A stretch of DNA of 55,219 nucleotides from CAZQXD01 sp964597315 (GTDB lineage Bacteria > Pseudomonadota > Gammaproteobacteria > Competibacterales > Competibacteraceae): assembly GCA_964597315.1 (NCBI GenBank), contig CAZQXD010000026.1, positions 1 through 55,219 on the forward strand, written 5' to 3'. The notes under the pieces were generated by a model. That model ran no database searches. It worked only from the letters and a program-made list of their open reading frames with translations, and had not been told where the DNA came from. Shown piece after piece: positions 7,966-16,622 of the stretch; position 1 is the first letter of the stretch; every line of letters starts with the position of its first letter. Made by a program: the position numbers and the translations under genes.

Positions 7966-9414
7966 ATGGCAATCGACTGGAGCAGTTACCCGGCTGGGAA
8001 ATTCTACGACGAGCTGATCGATACTCAGTGTCGAGCCAGGCCGGAGGCCGAGCGGCTATGCCAATACCTGGCCTCACTAAGCAGCGAAGAATTGCGCGAG
8101 CGCAAGACCGCCGCCGAACTGGCTATTCTGGTCATGGGCATCACCTTCACGGTCTACACCGAGGGCGGCTCCATTGATCGGGCCTGGCCGTTCGATATCG
8201 TGCCCCGGATCATCCCCGACCGGGAATGGCGGCACACCGCCGCCGGCCTGACCCAGCGGGTCCAGGCCCTGAACCTGTTCATCGATGATCTCTACCACGA
8301 GCAGCGCATCGTCAAGGACAAGGTATTGCCCGCAGAACTGCTGGCCCAGTCGGTGAATTTCCGTCCCCAGTGCGTAGGCATCCACCCGCCCTTGAACATC
8401 TGGGCCCATATCTGCGGTTCGGATCTGGTGCGGGACAAGGACGGCACCCTGTATGTGCTGGAGGACAACTTGCGGGTGCCCTCGGGGGTGTCCTATATGC
8501 TGGAAAACCGGGTAATCACCAAGCGGGCGTTCCCGGAACTGTTCGAGACTCAACGCATCCGCCCGGTGGACGATTATTGTCCTCACCTTTACGACACCCT
8601 AGCCAGCCTCTCCCCCCGCCCTGGGGACAATCCCTGCATCGTGGTGCTGACCCCGGGCATCTACAATTCCGCCTATTTCGAACACGCCTACCTGGCCCAG
8701 CAAATGGGCGTGGAACTGGTGGAAGGCTCGGACCTGGTGGTGGGGGACGACGACTGCGTGTACATGCGCACCATCGAGGGCCTGGACCGGGTGGACGTGA
8801 TCTACCGGCGCATCGACGACCTGTTCATGGACCCGGAGGTATTCCGGCCCGACTCGGCCCTGGGCGTACGGGGGCTGATGCGAGCCTGGCGAGCCGGCAA
8901 CGTGGCTCTGGCCAACGCCCCCGGAGCCGGGGTAGCCGACGACAAGGCGATCTACGCCTTTGTGCCCGATATTATCAAATACTATCTGGATCAGGACCCT
9001 ATCATCCCCAACGTGCCCACGTATGTGTGCATGCGGGACCAGGAACGGGACTACGTGCTGGCCAACCTGGATAAACTGGTGGTTAAGCCCGCCAACGAAT
9101 CAGGTGGTTATGGGATGCTGGTGGGACCCTACGCCTCGCCCGAGGAACACCAGCATTTCGCCGAACTGATCCAGAAAAATCCCCGCAACTACATCGCCCA
9201 GCCCACTTTGGCGCTGTCCACCACCCCCACCCTCTGCGACCAAATCATGGAACCCCGTCACGTAGACTTGCGGCCGTTTATCCTGTCCGGACCCCACACC
9301 TACGTCACCACCGGGGGCCTGACCCGGGTAGCCCTCAAAAAAGGCTCCCTGGTGGTCAACTCCTCCCAGGGCGGGGGCAGTAAGGACACCTGGATTGTCG
9401 AGTCGGAGGGCTGA
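7966..9414 (+). CDS. Circularly permuted ATP-grasp type 2 protein
   Basis: The 482-residue product (MAIDWSSYPAGKFYDELID...) belongs to the circularly permuted ATP-grasp family formerly split into DUF404/DUF407. Landmarks are VYTEGGSIDRAWPFDIVPRI, LNIWAHICGSDLVR, VLEDNLRVPSGVSY (metal/ATP-binding acidic residues) and KLVVKPANESGGYGM (nucleotide-binding loop). ATP-grasp enzymes join a carboxylate to an amine through an acyl phosphate. The start at 7966 is chosen by family length; an in-frame upstream codon at 7861 would add 35 low-quality residues. The alpha-E gene follows after 2 nt, so the two are surely co-transcribed and probably act together. Confidence 0.9.
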   Translation: MAIDWSSYPAGKFYDELIDTQCRARPEAERLCQYLASLSSEELRERKTAAELAILVMGITFTVYTEGGSIDRAWPFDIVPRIIPDREWRHTAAGLTQRVQALNLFIDDLYHEQRIVKDKVLPAELLAQSVNFRPQCVGIHPPLNIWAHICGSDLVRDKDGTLYVLEDNLRVPSGVSYMLENRVITKRAFPELFETQRIRPVDDYCPHLYDTLASLSPRPGDNPCIVVLTPGIYNSAYFEHAYLAQQMGVELVEGSDLVVGDDDCVYMRTIEGLDRVDVIYRRIDDLFMDPEVFRPDSALGVRGLMRAWRAGNVALANAPGAGVADDKAIYAFVPDIIKYYLDQDPIIPNVPTYVCMRDQERDYVLANLDKLVVKPANESGGYGMLVGPYASPEEHQHFAELIQKNPRNYIAQPTLALSTTPTLCDQIMEPRHVDLRPFILSGPHTYVTTGGLTRVALKKGSLVVNSSQGGGSKDTWIVESEG

Positions 9415-9416
9415 AC

Positions 9417-10409
9417 ATGCTGTCACGCGTCGCGCAAAACATTTATTGGATGGCCCGCTATATCGAACGGGTCGAAAATACCGCCCGGCTGGTGAACGTC
9501 ACCGCCAATCTGCTGCTGGACCTGCCCCAGGCGGCTCGTTTTGGCTGGGAGCCATTGCTCATTATCACTGGCAGTTGGAGTGCCTTCAAGGAACGCTACG
9601 ACGAACCCGATGAAGCCAGCGTGGTGCGGTTTTTGCTGGCTGACAAGCGCAACCCCAGCTCCATTCTTGCGTCTCTGATAGCGGCCCGGGAGAACCTACG
9701 CACCACCCGGGACGCCGTGCCCCAAGCCGCCTGGGAGCAGATCAACGATATTTTGATCTATGCCCACCAGCATGTGGAGCGGGGTATTACTCGGCGCGGG
9801 CGCTACCCCTTCCTAAAACAGGTCATACTGTCCACCCAGCAGTTGACCGGTCTGCTCGCGGGCACCATGAGCCACACCTCGGCTTATGATTTCGTGCGCC
9901 TGGGCCGCAATCTGGAACGGGCCGACATGACCACCCGCATCATTGACGTGCGCACCGCCAATCTGCTGGGGCACCGGGAGAGCGAAGGGGTCGATCCCTT
10001 CGACGGCATCCAGTGGATGAGCCTGCTCAAGTCCATGAACGCCTACCAGATGTACCGCCAGCAGGTACGGCTGCGGGTGCGGGGACCGGACGTGCTGCGG
10101 TTTCTGCTCCAAGACCCCCTGTTTCCCCGGGCGGTGCGCCACTGCCTGGAGGCCATGGCCGAATGCCTGGAAAAGCTCCCCCACAACGGGCCGCCCCTGA
10201 CGGCCCTGTCCAACCTGCAACAGACCGTCGCCGGGGCGCAAATCGCCGAACTGGCCCAACAGGGGCTGCACGAGTTCATGGACCAGTTGCAGATCGGTTT
10301 AGGGGAGATGCACAACCAGATCATGGCCACGTATTTTCCCGCCATGGAGCAACTGCCGGTGGTGGAGACCGAACCCCAGACCCAGACCCAAACCCAAACC
10401 CAGCCCTAG
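9417..10409 (+). CDS. Alpha-E domain protein
   Basis: The 330-residue all-helical protein begins MLSRVAQNIYWMARYIERVE, the hallmark of the alpha-E family (formerly DUF403), which nearly always sits beside circularly permuted ATP-grasp genes and is thought to be a helper or second module of that enzyme. ARENLRTTRDAVPQAAWEQIND and LGRNLERADMTTRIIDVR are further family motifs. The start is 2 nt after the ATP-grasp stop. The C-terminus ends in a short Gln-Thr repeat (PQTQTQTQTQP) encoded by 6-nt units, so copy-number change would alter tail length without shifting frame. Confidence 0.9.
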   Translation: MLSRVAQNIYWMARYIERVENTARLVNVTANLLLDLPQAARFGWEPLLIITGSWSAFKERYDEPDEASVVRFLLADKRNPSSILASLIAARENLRTTRDAVPQAAWEQINDILIYAHQHVERGITRRGRYPFLKQVILSTQQLTGLLAGTMSHTSAYDFVRLGRNLERADMTTRIIDVRTANLLGHRESEGVDPFDGIQWMSLLKSMNAYQMYRQQVRLRVRGPDVLRFLLQDPLFPRAVRHCLEAMAECLEKLPHNGPPLTALSNLQQTVAGAQIAELAQQGLHEFMDQLQIGLGEMHNQIMATYFPAMEQLPVVETEPQTQTQTQTQP

Positions 10410-10425
10410 GGCCAGGTGTCAGCGG

Positions 10426-11553
10426 CTAATCTAGGCGCCGCGCACGGCAGGCCATGATCGGAACACAGGCCAGGGCCTGCTCCTCATAGGCGTGCAGCGC
10501 CGCCTCCCAGGTAAACCGCTCCCGGAACCGCTGGCGGCTGGCCTCGGCCATCTCCGCCAAGGCGTCGGGATCGTCCAGCAGGCTGTCTAATATCCGGGCG
10601 CAATCGTCCGTCCCCTGGAAATACCGCGCCCCCGGCCCCGCCACCCAGCGATTGAAACGGTTATTCTGGGCCAGCACCGGGGAACCGGCGCCCAGGGCCT
10701 CCACCAGGGAGGGGTTGGTGCCGCCCACGGTGTGGCCATGAATATACAAGCGGGCATGGTAGCGCAGCGCCTGCATCTGTTCGGTCCGGTACACCGCCCC
10801 CGGAAACAGCACTTCCTCCCCGGACGCCATCCGCACCCGGCGGTGATAGGCATCCTGCCCAGGCCGGTAGTCCCCCAGCACCACCAGCTTGAGATAGCGG
10901 CGGCGGCGGCTGAAGGCGTTGACGATCTCCAGAATGGAATTTTCCGGCTCCGGCCGGGCCACCACCAACACATAGCTCCCGGGGATCAGGCCGAAGGGCG
11001 CCAGGGCGGCGGCATTAGCCTTGGACACCGGATCGGCGCCGTAGGGAATGACGGTAATCTTGTCAGCCCGGACCCGGGACGACAGATGGGCCTTGATCTC
11101 CGGGTGATCGGCGATCAGGCCATTGCCCAGCCAGCAGCCCAGCCGTTCATTGAGGTACAGCCAGGCCCGAGCCAGGGGTCCCCATTTGGCCCGCCGCCAC
11201 TCGATGCCGTCCATATTGATCAGACACGGTATACCCCGCAGCCGGAACACCAGACAGAACAGGGCGGTGCCATAACCCAACACCAACACCGGCCCCCCCT
11301 CCCGGGCGGCGTGGAGGATGCAGCGCCAGTCATAGAGGATACTGCCCAAGGCGCTCTGTGACAGGGCCGGCGCCTTTATCAGCCGCACCCCCCGCCAGTC
11401 CGCCTCACGGATCGGGCCGCGCCCGTCCTCGTGGCAGTACACGGTGACCGCCCAACCCCGGTCGCTCAGGTACAGGGCCAGGTGTTCGGCGAAGGTTTCG
11501 AATCCCCCGTGTCGCGCAGGAATACCCCGGGTTCCCAAAATAGCCAATTTCAT
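10426..11553 (-). CDS. Glycosyltransferase with DUF1972 N-terminus (rhamnosyltransferase-like)
   Basis: The 375-residue product starts MKLAILGTRGIPARHGGFET, the diagnostic opening of DUF1972 glycosyltransferases, followed by a GT-B second half with VIPYGAD, ENSILEIVNAFS and GGTNPSLVEALGAGSPVLA (donor-sugar site). Members are often annotated as rhamnosyl- or galactosyltransferases; the donor cannot be read here. It is the last gene of the minus-strand polysaccharide cluster. Its ATG overlaps the stop of the preceding GT4 gene by 4 nt (ATGA), indicating translational coupling. It converges with the alpha-E gene, the two stops 16 nt apart, and no clear terminator is visible there. Confidence 0.85.
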   Translation of the reverse strand: MKLAILGTRGIPARHGGFETFAEHLALYLSDRGWAVTVYCHEDGRGPIREADWRGVRLIKAPALSQSALGSILYDWRCILHAAREGGPVLVLGYGTALFCLVFRLRGIPCLINMDGIEWRRAKWGPLARAWLYLNERLGCWLGNGLIADHPEIKAHLSSRVRADKITVIPYGADPVSKANAAALAPFGLIPGSYVLVVARPEPENSILEIVNAFSRRRRYLKLVVLGDYRPGQDAYHRRVRMASGEEVLFPGAVYRTEQMQALRYHARLYIHGHTVGGTNPSLVEALGAGSPVLAQNNRFNRWVAGPGARYFQGTDDCARILDSLLDDPDALAEMAEASRQRFRERFTWEAALHAYEEQALACVPIMACRARRLD

Positions 11554-12704
11554 AGTGATTCCAGTCCGTGGTAGATATCTCTGGTCAACCGTCCCAGGTG
11601 TGTCCAGTTATGGTTTTCCCGAAGCGTGGTCTGGCCAGCCCTGGCCAATGCCTCCAATCGCTCCGGCTGTGACAGCGCCTGGATAAGCCGCTCGGCCAGA
11701 TGCTGGGCGTCCCCGGCCCGGAACACCAGGCCGTTGCGCCCATCCTCGACAATATCCAACATGCCCGGCAGATCCGAAACCAGCACTGGCCGGGCGTAAC
11801 TCATGGCCATCAGGAGTACGCCGCTCTGATAGATGCGCCGATATGGCAGCACCACCAGATCGGCGGCCTGGTAATAAAACGGCACGTCCCCATCGGCCAC
11901 GAACCCGGCGTGGAAGTTGACCTTGCTCTCCACGCCCCGCTCCGCCGCCAGGGTCCGGTAACGGGCCAGATCGTCTTTCCAGGGTCGGCCGGCCACCAAT
12001 AACCGCAGTCCGGGAAAAACGGCGGCCACCGCCGGCAAGGACTCTAACAACAGGTCCAGTCCCTTGACGGCTTTGATCTGGCCGAACAGCAACAGCACCG
12101 GGGCATCTGCGGGCAATCCCAGGCGGGCGCGGGCCACCCTCCGCTCCGGGCGCGGGGGGATAAATTCGCTGTAATCCCCATGGGGAATGATGCGCACCTG
12201 GGCCTCCGGCAGATGCATCCTGGCCAGTAAAGCCCGGCGGCTTTCGGCGTTGTGAACAATCACCCGCTCGGCCAATCGGTAAATGGGTCGGGCCAGACGG
12301 GGCGTGTCCTCCCCGGCGAAGCTTGCCACGTCATGGGCGGTCACCACGGTTCGCAAGCCCAAGGCGCGAGCGGCGGCCAGACATAGCCATTCCAGAACCG
12401 AGGTCTGGAAAAAATGAAAATGGGCGATCCGCACCCCCTGGCGGCGGGCCTGGAGCAGGCTGGACAGCAGGCCCCGGATATAGCGCAAGGCCCGTAACGA
12501 CCGGGGGGCTTTGCCATAAACCCCGCGAAAGCTCGGCTGCACCTCGAAGGCCGCCCCGGGCGGCGGGCGGGTGGCGTCGCAGGTGTACAGAGTGACATGG
12601 AGACCGGCCCGGACCAGCCCCCCGGCCAGGCCGAAGTCGTAGTAATGCATTCCACCGTGGCCCCCCACGGGTTCGATAATAGCCACCTTCGGGGTATCGA
12701 CCAT
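11550..12704 (-). CDS. Glycosyltransferase family 4
   Basis: The 384-residue product is a GT-B fold enzyme. The N-terminal half opens VAIIEPVGGHGGMHYYDFG (acceptor side) and the C-terminal half has LLFGQIKAVKGLDLLLESL and VVLPYRRIYQSGVLLMAMSYARPVLVSDL, matching the Glycos_transf_1 domain with its conserved glutamate position replaced in the usual EX7E region by Q/S-rich sequence. It presumably adds one sugar to the lipid-linked repeat unit at the cytoplasmic face of the inner membrane. It starts 3 nt after the sulfotransferase stop and overlaps the next gene by 4 nt. Confidence 0.85.
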   Translation of the reverse strand: MVDTPKVAIIEPVGGHGGMHYYDFGLAGGLVRAGLHVTLYTCDATRPPPGAAFEVQPSFRGVYGKAPRSLRALRYIRGLLSSLLQARRQGVRIAHFHFFQTSVLEWLCLAAARALGLRTVVTAHDVASFAGEDTPRLARPIYRLAERVIVHNAESRRALLARMHLPEAQVRIIPHGDYSEFIPPRPERRVARARLGLPADAPVLLLFGQIKAVKGLDLLLESLPAVAAVFPGLRLLVAGRPWKDDLARYRTLAAERGVESKVNFHAGFVADGDVPFYYQAADLVVLPYRRIYQSGVLLMAMSYARPVLVSDLPGMLDIVEDGRNGLVFRAGDAQHLAERLIQALSQPERLEALARAGQTTLRENHNWTHLGRLTRDIYHGLESL

Positions 12705-12707
12705 GGT

Positions 12708-13712
12708 TTAGCCGTCCTCTCCGTAGCCCAGGGCCGCCAGGGTCCGCCGGAACGGCGCTTCCAGGGGGGCGGGCAAGGCGAACCGGGGATGGGACCGGGA
12801 CCGACTCAGGGTGGCGTCGGCATAGTCCAGACAGGCGGCGTCTTTTGCCAGGCCGCAGAACGCCAGGATTTTGGCCAGTTCCCGCCGGGGTTGGGCCACT
12901 AAGTCCTCGTAGCGCACCGTATACACTGCCTCCGGGAACCGGGCCTGTTGGCCTAGCCCTTCATTCATGGTGACGATCCACTCCACCGCCGCCCGATGCA
13001 GATGATCGTCCAGACCGCCCGCCCAGTCATGCAGCGGCCCCAGTTCAGGGTCCGGGAGCAGCAGTTGCTCCACCATCAGCCGCCATTTTCGGTCATTCAC
13101 GCCCCACCAGTCGTGAACCTCGCCCCCGGCGCGCAGCCCCCGGCGCTGGGACCAGTCGGCGATAGAACCGCAGGCATCCCAGCCGTTGCGGACCAGGAAC
13201 AGAAACCGGGCATCCGGGAAGATGGCCTTGACGAAAGGCACCCGAAATATCAGTTCGGGATATTTATCCACCAGCCGCTCCTGGCCGCTCAGGCGCAGGT
13301 AGGCCCCGAACAGCCGCCGGGCCGCCGCTTGGGTCCGGCGATCGGCGGCGTCGGCTCCCAGCCGGTAGTGGGCCGGGCCGTGGCTATAGCTGCCGATGAC
13401 ATCTTCTTCGGGGTGGATGGCATGCCACAGCGCCTTGGGTTCGTTAAGAAATCCCACCTGGCGGTGCATGGACAGAAGCACGCCGAGAATGGTGGTGCCG
13501 CTGCGCCCGGTGCCGATAATGAACACCGGCCGTTGCACTTTTTTGAGAGGTGGCAGGCGCTTTTCCAGGGCGAAATGGGCGAACACCAGGGGATTGATCC
13601 AGCGGCCTCGGGTGGTCAGGGGCCTGCCCTCGAACAGGGCATAGCTAAACAACCGAACCCAGGCCCGGCCAGGACCTTGTTTGATATAGCGGGCGTCCAA
13701 TTGGGCAACCAA
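12708..13712 (-). CDS. Sulfotransferase family protein
   Basis: The 334-residue product carries PVFIIGTGRSGTTILGVLL (residues 62-80), the 5'-phosphosulfate-binding loop of PAPS-dependent sulfotransferases, then FLFLVRNGWDACGSIADWS (a 3'-phosphate-binding type motif) and YTVRYEDLVAQPRREL, the late family motif. It would transfer sulfate from PAPS to a hydroxyl of a sugar or lipid. Placement between glycosyltransferase genes suggests a sulfated polysaccharide or glycolipid. The start is a TTG with AAGGGAC seven bases upstream; the next gene follows after 3 nt. Confidence 0.8.
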   Translation of the reverse strand: MVAQLDARYIKQGPGRAWVRLFSYALFEGRPLTTRGRWINPLVFAHFALEKRLPPLKKVQRPVFIIGTGRSGTTILGVLLSMHRQVGFLNEPKALWHAIHPEEDVIGSYSHGPAHYRLGADAADRRTQAAARRLFGAYLRLSGQERLVDKYPELIFRVPFVKAIFPDARFLFLVRNGWDACGSIADWSQRRGLRAGGEVHDWWGVNDRKWRLMVEQLLLPDPELGPLHDWAGGLDDHLHRAAVEWIVTMNEGLGQQARFPEAVYTVRYEDLVAQPRRELAKILAFCGLAKDAACLDYADATLSRSRSHPRFALPAPLEAPFRRTLAALGYGEDG

Positions 13713-13748
13713 CGTCTGCGTCCCTTTTATTGTTGTATTTTGTGGCGG

Positions 13749-14708
13749 CTAATCCGCTCCGGGGGATAATTCGTCCACAAACGCCCCCCGCCGGGCGATC
13801 AGATACGCTATCAGTCCCCGCCCCACCGCCGCCACTGCATCCCAGCGCCGGTAAAGCAGATAGCGCAGGCAGTGCAGCGACCAATACGGCGTAAACGCCA
13901 GCCAGAAACCCACTGCCCGCCAGCCCTGTGCATGCCGGTCCATGGTCAATAGCCGGTTGCGGATAATGTGATGCAAATAAAAGGCCAATCGGGGGTTGCG
14001 TGGGTGGCGGAGGGGCAAAAACGCCTCCCCGGGCCGACGCTGGCTGCCCTGCCCCCGGTGCCGGACCACGGCCTCGGGCTTGTAACGTAGGGACCAGCCC
14101 GCCTCCCGCAGCCGCAGACAGAACTCCAGATCCTCTTCGTACATAAAATAACGGGGATCGAAACCTCCCTGCTCCTGAAATACCCGTCGGCGCACCAACA
14201 TGGCGCAACCACTGGCGAAGGCCACGTCCCGGGCGGTCAGGGCTAGAGAAGCATCGGCAGGCCCCAGGTAGCCAGGCACTCGGGCCGAGCCTCTGAGCCA
14301 ATCCACCTCCCCGCCTCCGTACCAGAGCCGCTTTGGGTCATCGGCCATCACGATTCGAGGGGTGGCCAACCCGGCCTCGGGGTGGTCTTCCAGGGCTTGT
14401 TCCAGCCGGTCGAGGGTATCGAACTCCACGCTGGCGTCGTTATTGAGAATGAACAGATACTCGCACTTCGTGTGGGTCAAGGCCCAACGGATGCCCAGAT
14501 TAACGCCCCGGCCAAAACCTAGGTTCTCGCCAGCATACAGAATCCAGCCATGGGGGTAGCCCGCCAGATCGGCTTCCAGGCCGGTTTCCCGGGAGCCGTT
14601 GTCTACGATCACCAGGGGCGGCGGCTGCGGGGTGGCGGCCAGGGAACGGATACAGGCGGCGGTGTCGCTTCGGTTGTTGTAGTTGACCACTATCACTACG
14701 CTGTTCAT
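13749..14708 (-). CDS. Glycosyltransferase family 2 (rhamnosyltransferase-like)
   Basis: The 319-residue GT-A enzyme starts MNSVVIVVNYNNRSDTAACI and has the nucleotide-diphosphate metal motif in YLFILNNDASV, an acceptor-side FASGCAMLVRR and the catalytic-base region YFMYEEDLEFCLRLREAGW. This set is typical of GT2 rhamnosyltransferases of O-antigen and exopolysaccharide clusters, although the donor is not proven. The C-terminal 80 residues are aromatic and basic and may touch the membrane. The ATG overlaps the polymerase stop by 4 nt. A 36-nt gap precedes the sulfotransferase gene. Confidence 0.88.
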   Translation of the reverse strand: MNSVVIVVNYNNRSDTAACIRSLAATPQPPPLVIVDNGSRETGLEADLAGYPHGWILYAGENLGFGRGVNLGIRWALTHTKCEYLFILNNDASVEFDTLDRLEQALEDHPEAGLATPRIVMADDPKRLWYGGGEVDWLRGSARVPGYLGPADASLALTARDVAFASGCAMLVRRRVFQEQGGFDPRYFMYEEDLEFCLRLREAGWSLRYKPEAVVRHRGQGSQRRPGEAFLPLRHPRNPRLAFYLHHIIRNRLLTMDRHAQGWRAVGFWLAFTPYWSLHCLRYLLYRRWDAVAAVGRGLIAYLIARRGAFVDELSPGAD

Positions 14709-16063
14709 CGTTCCCTCCCCGGAGCCTGCCCGGTCTGGCGGTCCTGGCTGACTGTCTGCCGTTCGCCTGCCTGATGTTGCGCCGGTACGGTTCCCGGCGA
14801 TATTGGCCTACCGGTTGTGGCGCTGGCCACCGCTGCCCGGCGCAGCCCCAGATAATACAAAACCGCCACGAAACACAGGCTATCGGCCGGAAAAAAGGCA
14901 TTGGCTCCCGTGGCCAGGGAGTAAATGAAATAAAACAGCGCGAAGCCTGAGCAGGCATCCACGAAAGCCCGCTCTCCAACGCACCCGGCCAGTCGGCTGC
15001 CGCGCAGGGCAAGCAGATACTGGTAATTGAGCAGCAATAGCCCCACTACCCCGTACATAAACAGAATGCCGAACACGCCGATATCCGAAGGGTAGAAGTA
15101 ACCCAGGACCTCGGTGTAGGCCCCATTCCACTGGTGGCTCAGATCACCGCTGCCCAATAACCAGTTGCGGCGAATGAACGGCAGGGCCAATTGCAGTTCG
15201 TCCAGACGGATATTGGCGGAGGCGTCGGCCCCGACCCGGCCCAGCAGTACCCCGAAGGCATCCCCGAACAACCCCCCCAGAATGCTCAGGCGCGCCGGGT
15301 CGATCACCATCAGCAGCACCGGCGTCGCCACCACCAGCAAAACCGCTGCGGGCAGGTAAACGAGAGTTTTCTCCAAGGGCTGGCGCAGTAGGAACAGCAG
15401 CCCAAAAGCCGCCCCCAGGGCCAGCAGCAGGGAGCGCCCGGTATGCCAATACACCAGGTAGAAAAGAAACGCCGCCGCGCAGACAGCATGGCGCGGTCGG
15501 CCCCGGTCCAGTAACGCGAAGCCGTAGTACAGGAATCCAAACACAATAAACATCGGATTGAAATTAAAGCGAAACCCGCCCCGCCGCTCGCTAAAGTTGA
15601 CGAATCCGGGATAGTTCAGGTAGCTCAGGGGATCAAGACTGCCGGCCAGCACTGGATACGCCAGCAGCGAGCCCCAGGCCAGCACCAACAGCGCGGCCTT
15701 GATATCCGTCACCCGCACCAGCCCCCGGCGTAGGGCCTCGAATAACAGCAACGCCACCCCCGCCAGCCAGAGATTGCGCTGGGCCAGCACTCCGTATACT
15801 AGGGGCTGGCCGAACTCGGCACGGGCCATCAGGGCGGACAGCACCGGCAGCAGCAGCAGCAGCAGGATATACAGTTCCAGGCGGTAGAACACCAGGCCCC
15901 GGGACAGCAAACGACGCAGCAACAGCAAGGCCACAGCGCCCAATACCAGCAGGACAAACAGGTTTTCTAGATGCCAGATTCCAGGTAGGGGCGTAAAGCT
16001 CAGCAGCCGAAATCCCAGCACCAGCAACACCAGACACAGGCACAGGCGCCACAGGCGGGTCAT
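14705..16063 (-). CDS. O-antigen ligase/polymerase-like membrane protein (Wzy-type)
   Basis: This is a very hydrophobic product of 452 residues from the ATG at 16063 (an alternative GTG at 16099 would overlap the previous gene). About ten to twelve membrane segments are visible, beginning LWRLCLCLVLLVLGFRLLSF, with a large periplasmic loop in the second half containing the charged stretch RLDELQLALPFIRRNWLLGSG and the HQWNGAYTEVLGYF region typical of Wzy/WaaL loops. It would polymerise or ligate lipid-linked sugar units in the periplasm. The last 50 residues are hydrophilic and poorly conserved-looking. The position between a transferase and an acetyltransferase fits a repeat-unit polymerase. 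Confidence 0.78.
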   Translation of the reverse strand: MTRLWRLCLCLVLLVLGFRLLSFTPLPGIWHLENLFVLLVLGAVALLLLRRLLSRGLVFYRLELYILLLLLLPVLSALMARAEFGQPLVYGVLAQRNLWLAGVALLLFEALRRGLVRVTDIKAALLVLAWGSLLAYPVLAGSLDPLSYLNYPGFVNFSERRGGFRFNFNPMFIVFGFLYYGFALLDRGRPRHAVCAAAFLFYLVYWHTGRSLLLALGAAFGLLFLLRQPLEKTLVYLPAAVLLVVATPVLLMVIDPARLSILGGLFGDAFGVLLGRVGADASANIRLDELQLALPFIRRNWLLGSGDLSHQWNGAYTEVLGYFYPSDIGVFGILFMYGVVGLLLLNYQYLLALRGSRLAGCVGERAFVDACSGFALFYFIYSLATGANAFFPADSLCFVAVLYYLGLRRAAVASATTGRPISPGTVPAQHQAGERQTVSQDRQTGQAPGRER

Positions 16064-16076
16064 TGGCCCATGCCGC

Positions 16077-16622
16077 TCATATAAAAGGCACCGGCCCACC
16101 CAGGCGGTAGCGCAACCCAGGGACGCGATTGCCGATGGCCCTAGCCGGCACCCCGCCCACCACCGTATGGGGCAGCACGTCCTGGGTGACCACCGCCCCA
16201 GCCGCCACTACCGCCCCCTGGCCTATGCTGACCCCGGGCAGGATCACTGCCCGGCAGCTTATCCAGGCGTAGTCTCCGATCGTCACTGGAGCGGTGCGGG
16301 CGGCGAAATCGGGATGGTTCATGGCGTGGTCCATGGTCCAGATCCAGACCCCACTGCTGAGATTCACATGGGCGCCCAGGGTCAAGCCGCCACGGCCATC
16401 GAGAATAGCCAGCTCGCCGACAACGCTGCCCTCGCCGATGCGGATATTCCAGGGGTCCCGCAATCGCGCTCCGCCATAGATCACCGCGCCCCGCCCCAGG
16501 GACAGCCTGAAAAGCCGCCGATAAATCAGGTTTCTCAGCCAGTGGGCCGGAATATGGCCCGTGAGAATCGCGCCATACTGGTAGAAACCTCGCCACAGCC
16601 GACCCAGGGTCTTGCGGTTCAA
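16077..16622 (-). CDS. Left-handed beta-helix acetyltransferase (WcaF/LacA-like)
   Basis: The 181-residue product consists of hexapeptide repeats (for example GEGSVVGELAILDGRGGLTLGAH, cut here as GEGSVVGELA and LTLGAH), an active-site-like DHAMNHPDF, and the standard end VVAAGAVVTQDVLPHTVVGG then PAR. It should O-acetylate a sugar with acetyl-CoA. I set the start at a TTG (16620-16622) that overlaps the preceding methyltransferase stop as TTGA, because the upstream in-frame extension to 16976 is Gly/Pro/Arg-rich and lies entirely inside the methyltransferase gene. The first residues LNRKTLGRLWRGFYQYGAIL form the usual N-terminal helix. Confidence 0.82.
   Translation of the reverse strand: MNRKTLGRLWRGFYQYGAILTGHIPAHWLRNLIYRRLFRLSLGRGAVIYGGARLRDPWNIRIGEGSVVGELAILDGRGGLTLGAHVNLSSGVWIWTMDHAMNHPDFAARTAPVTIGDYAWISCRAVILPGVSIGQGAVVAAGAVVTQDVLPHTVVGGVPARAIGNRVPGLRYRLGGPVPFI

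Noticed and set aside
10370..10409. Phase-variable repeat at the alpha-E gene end
   Set aside because: The repeat unit is 6 nt, so slippage would not shift the frame; it only changes the Gln-Thr tail.
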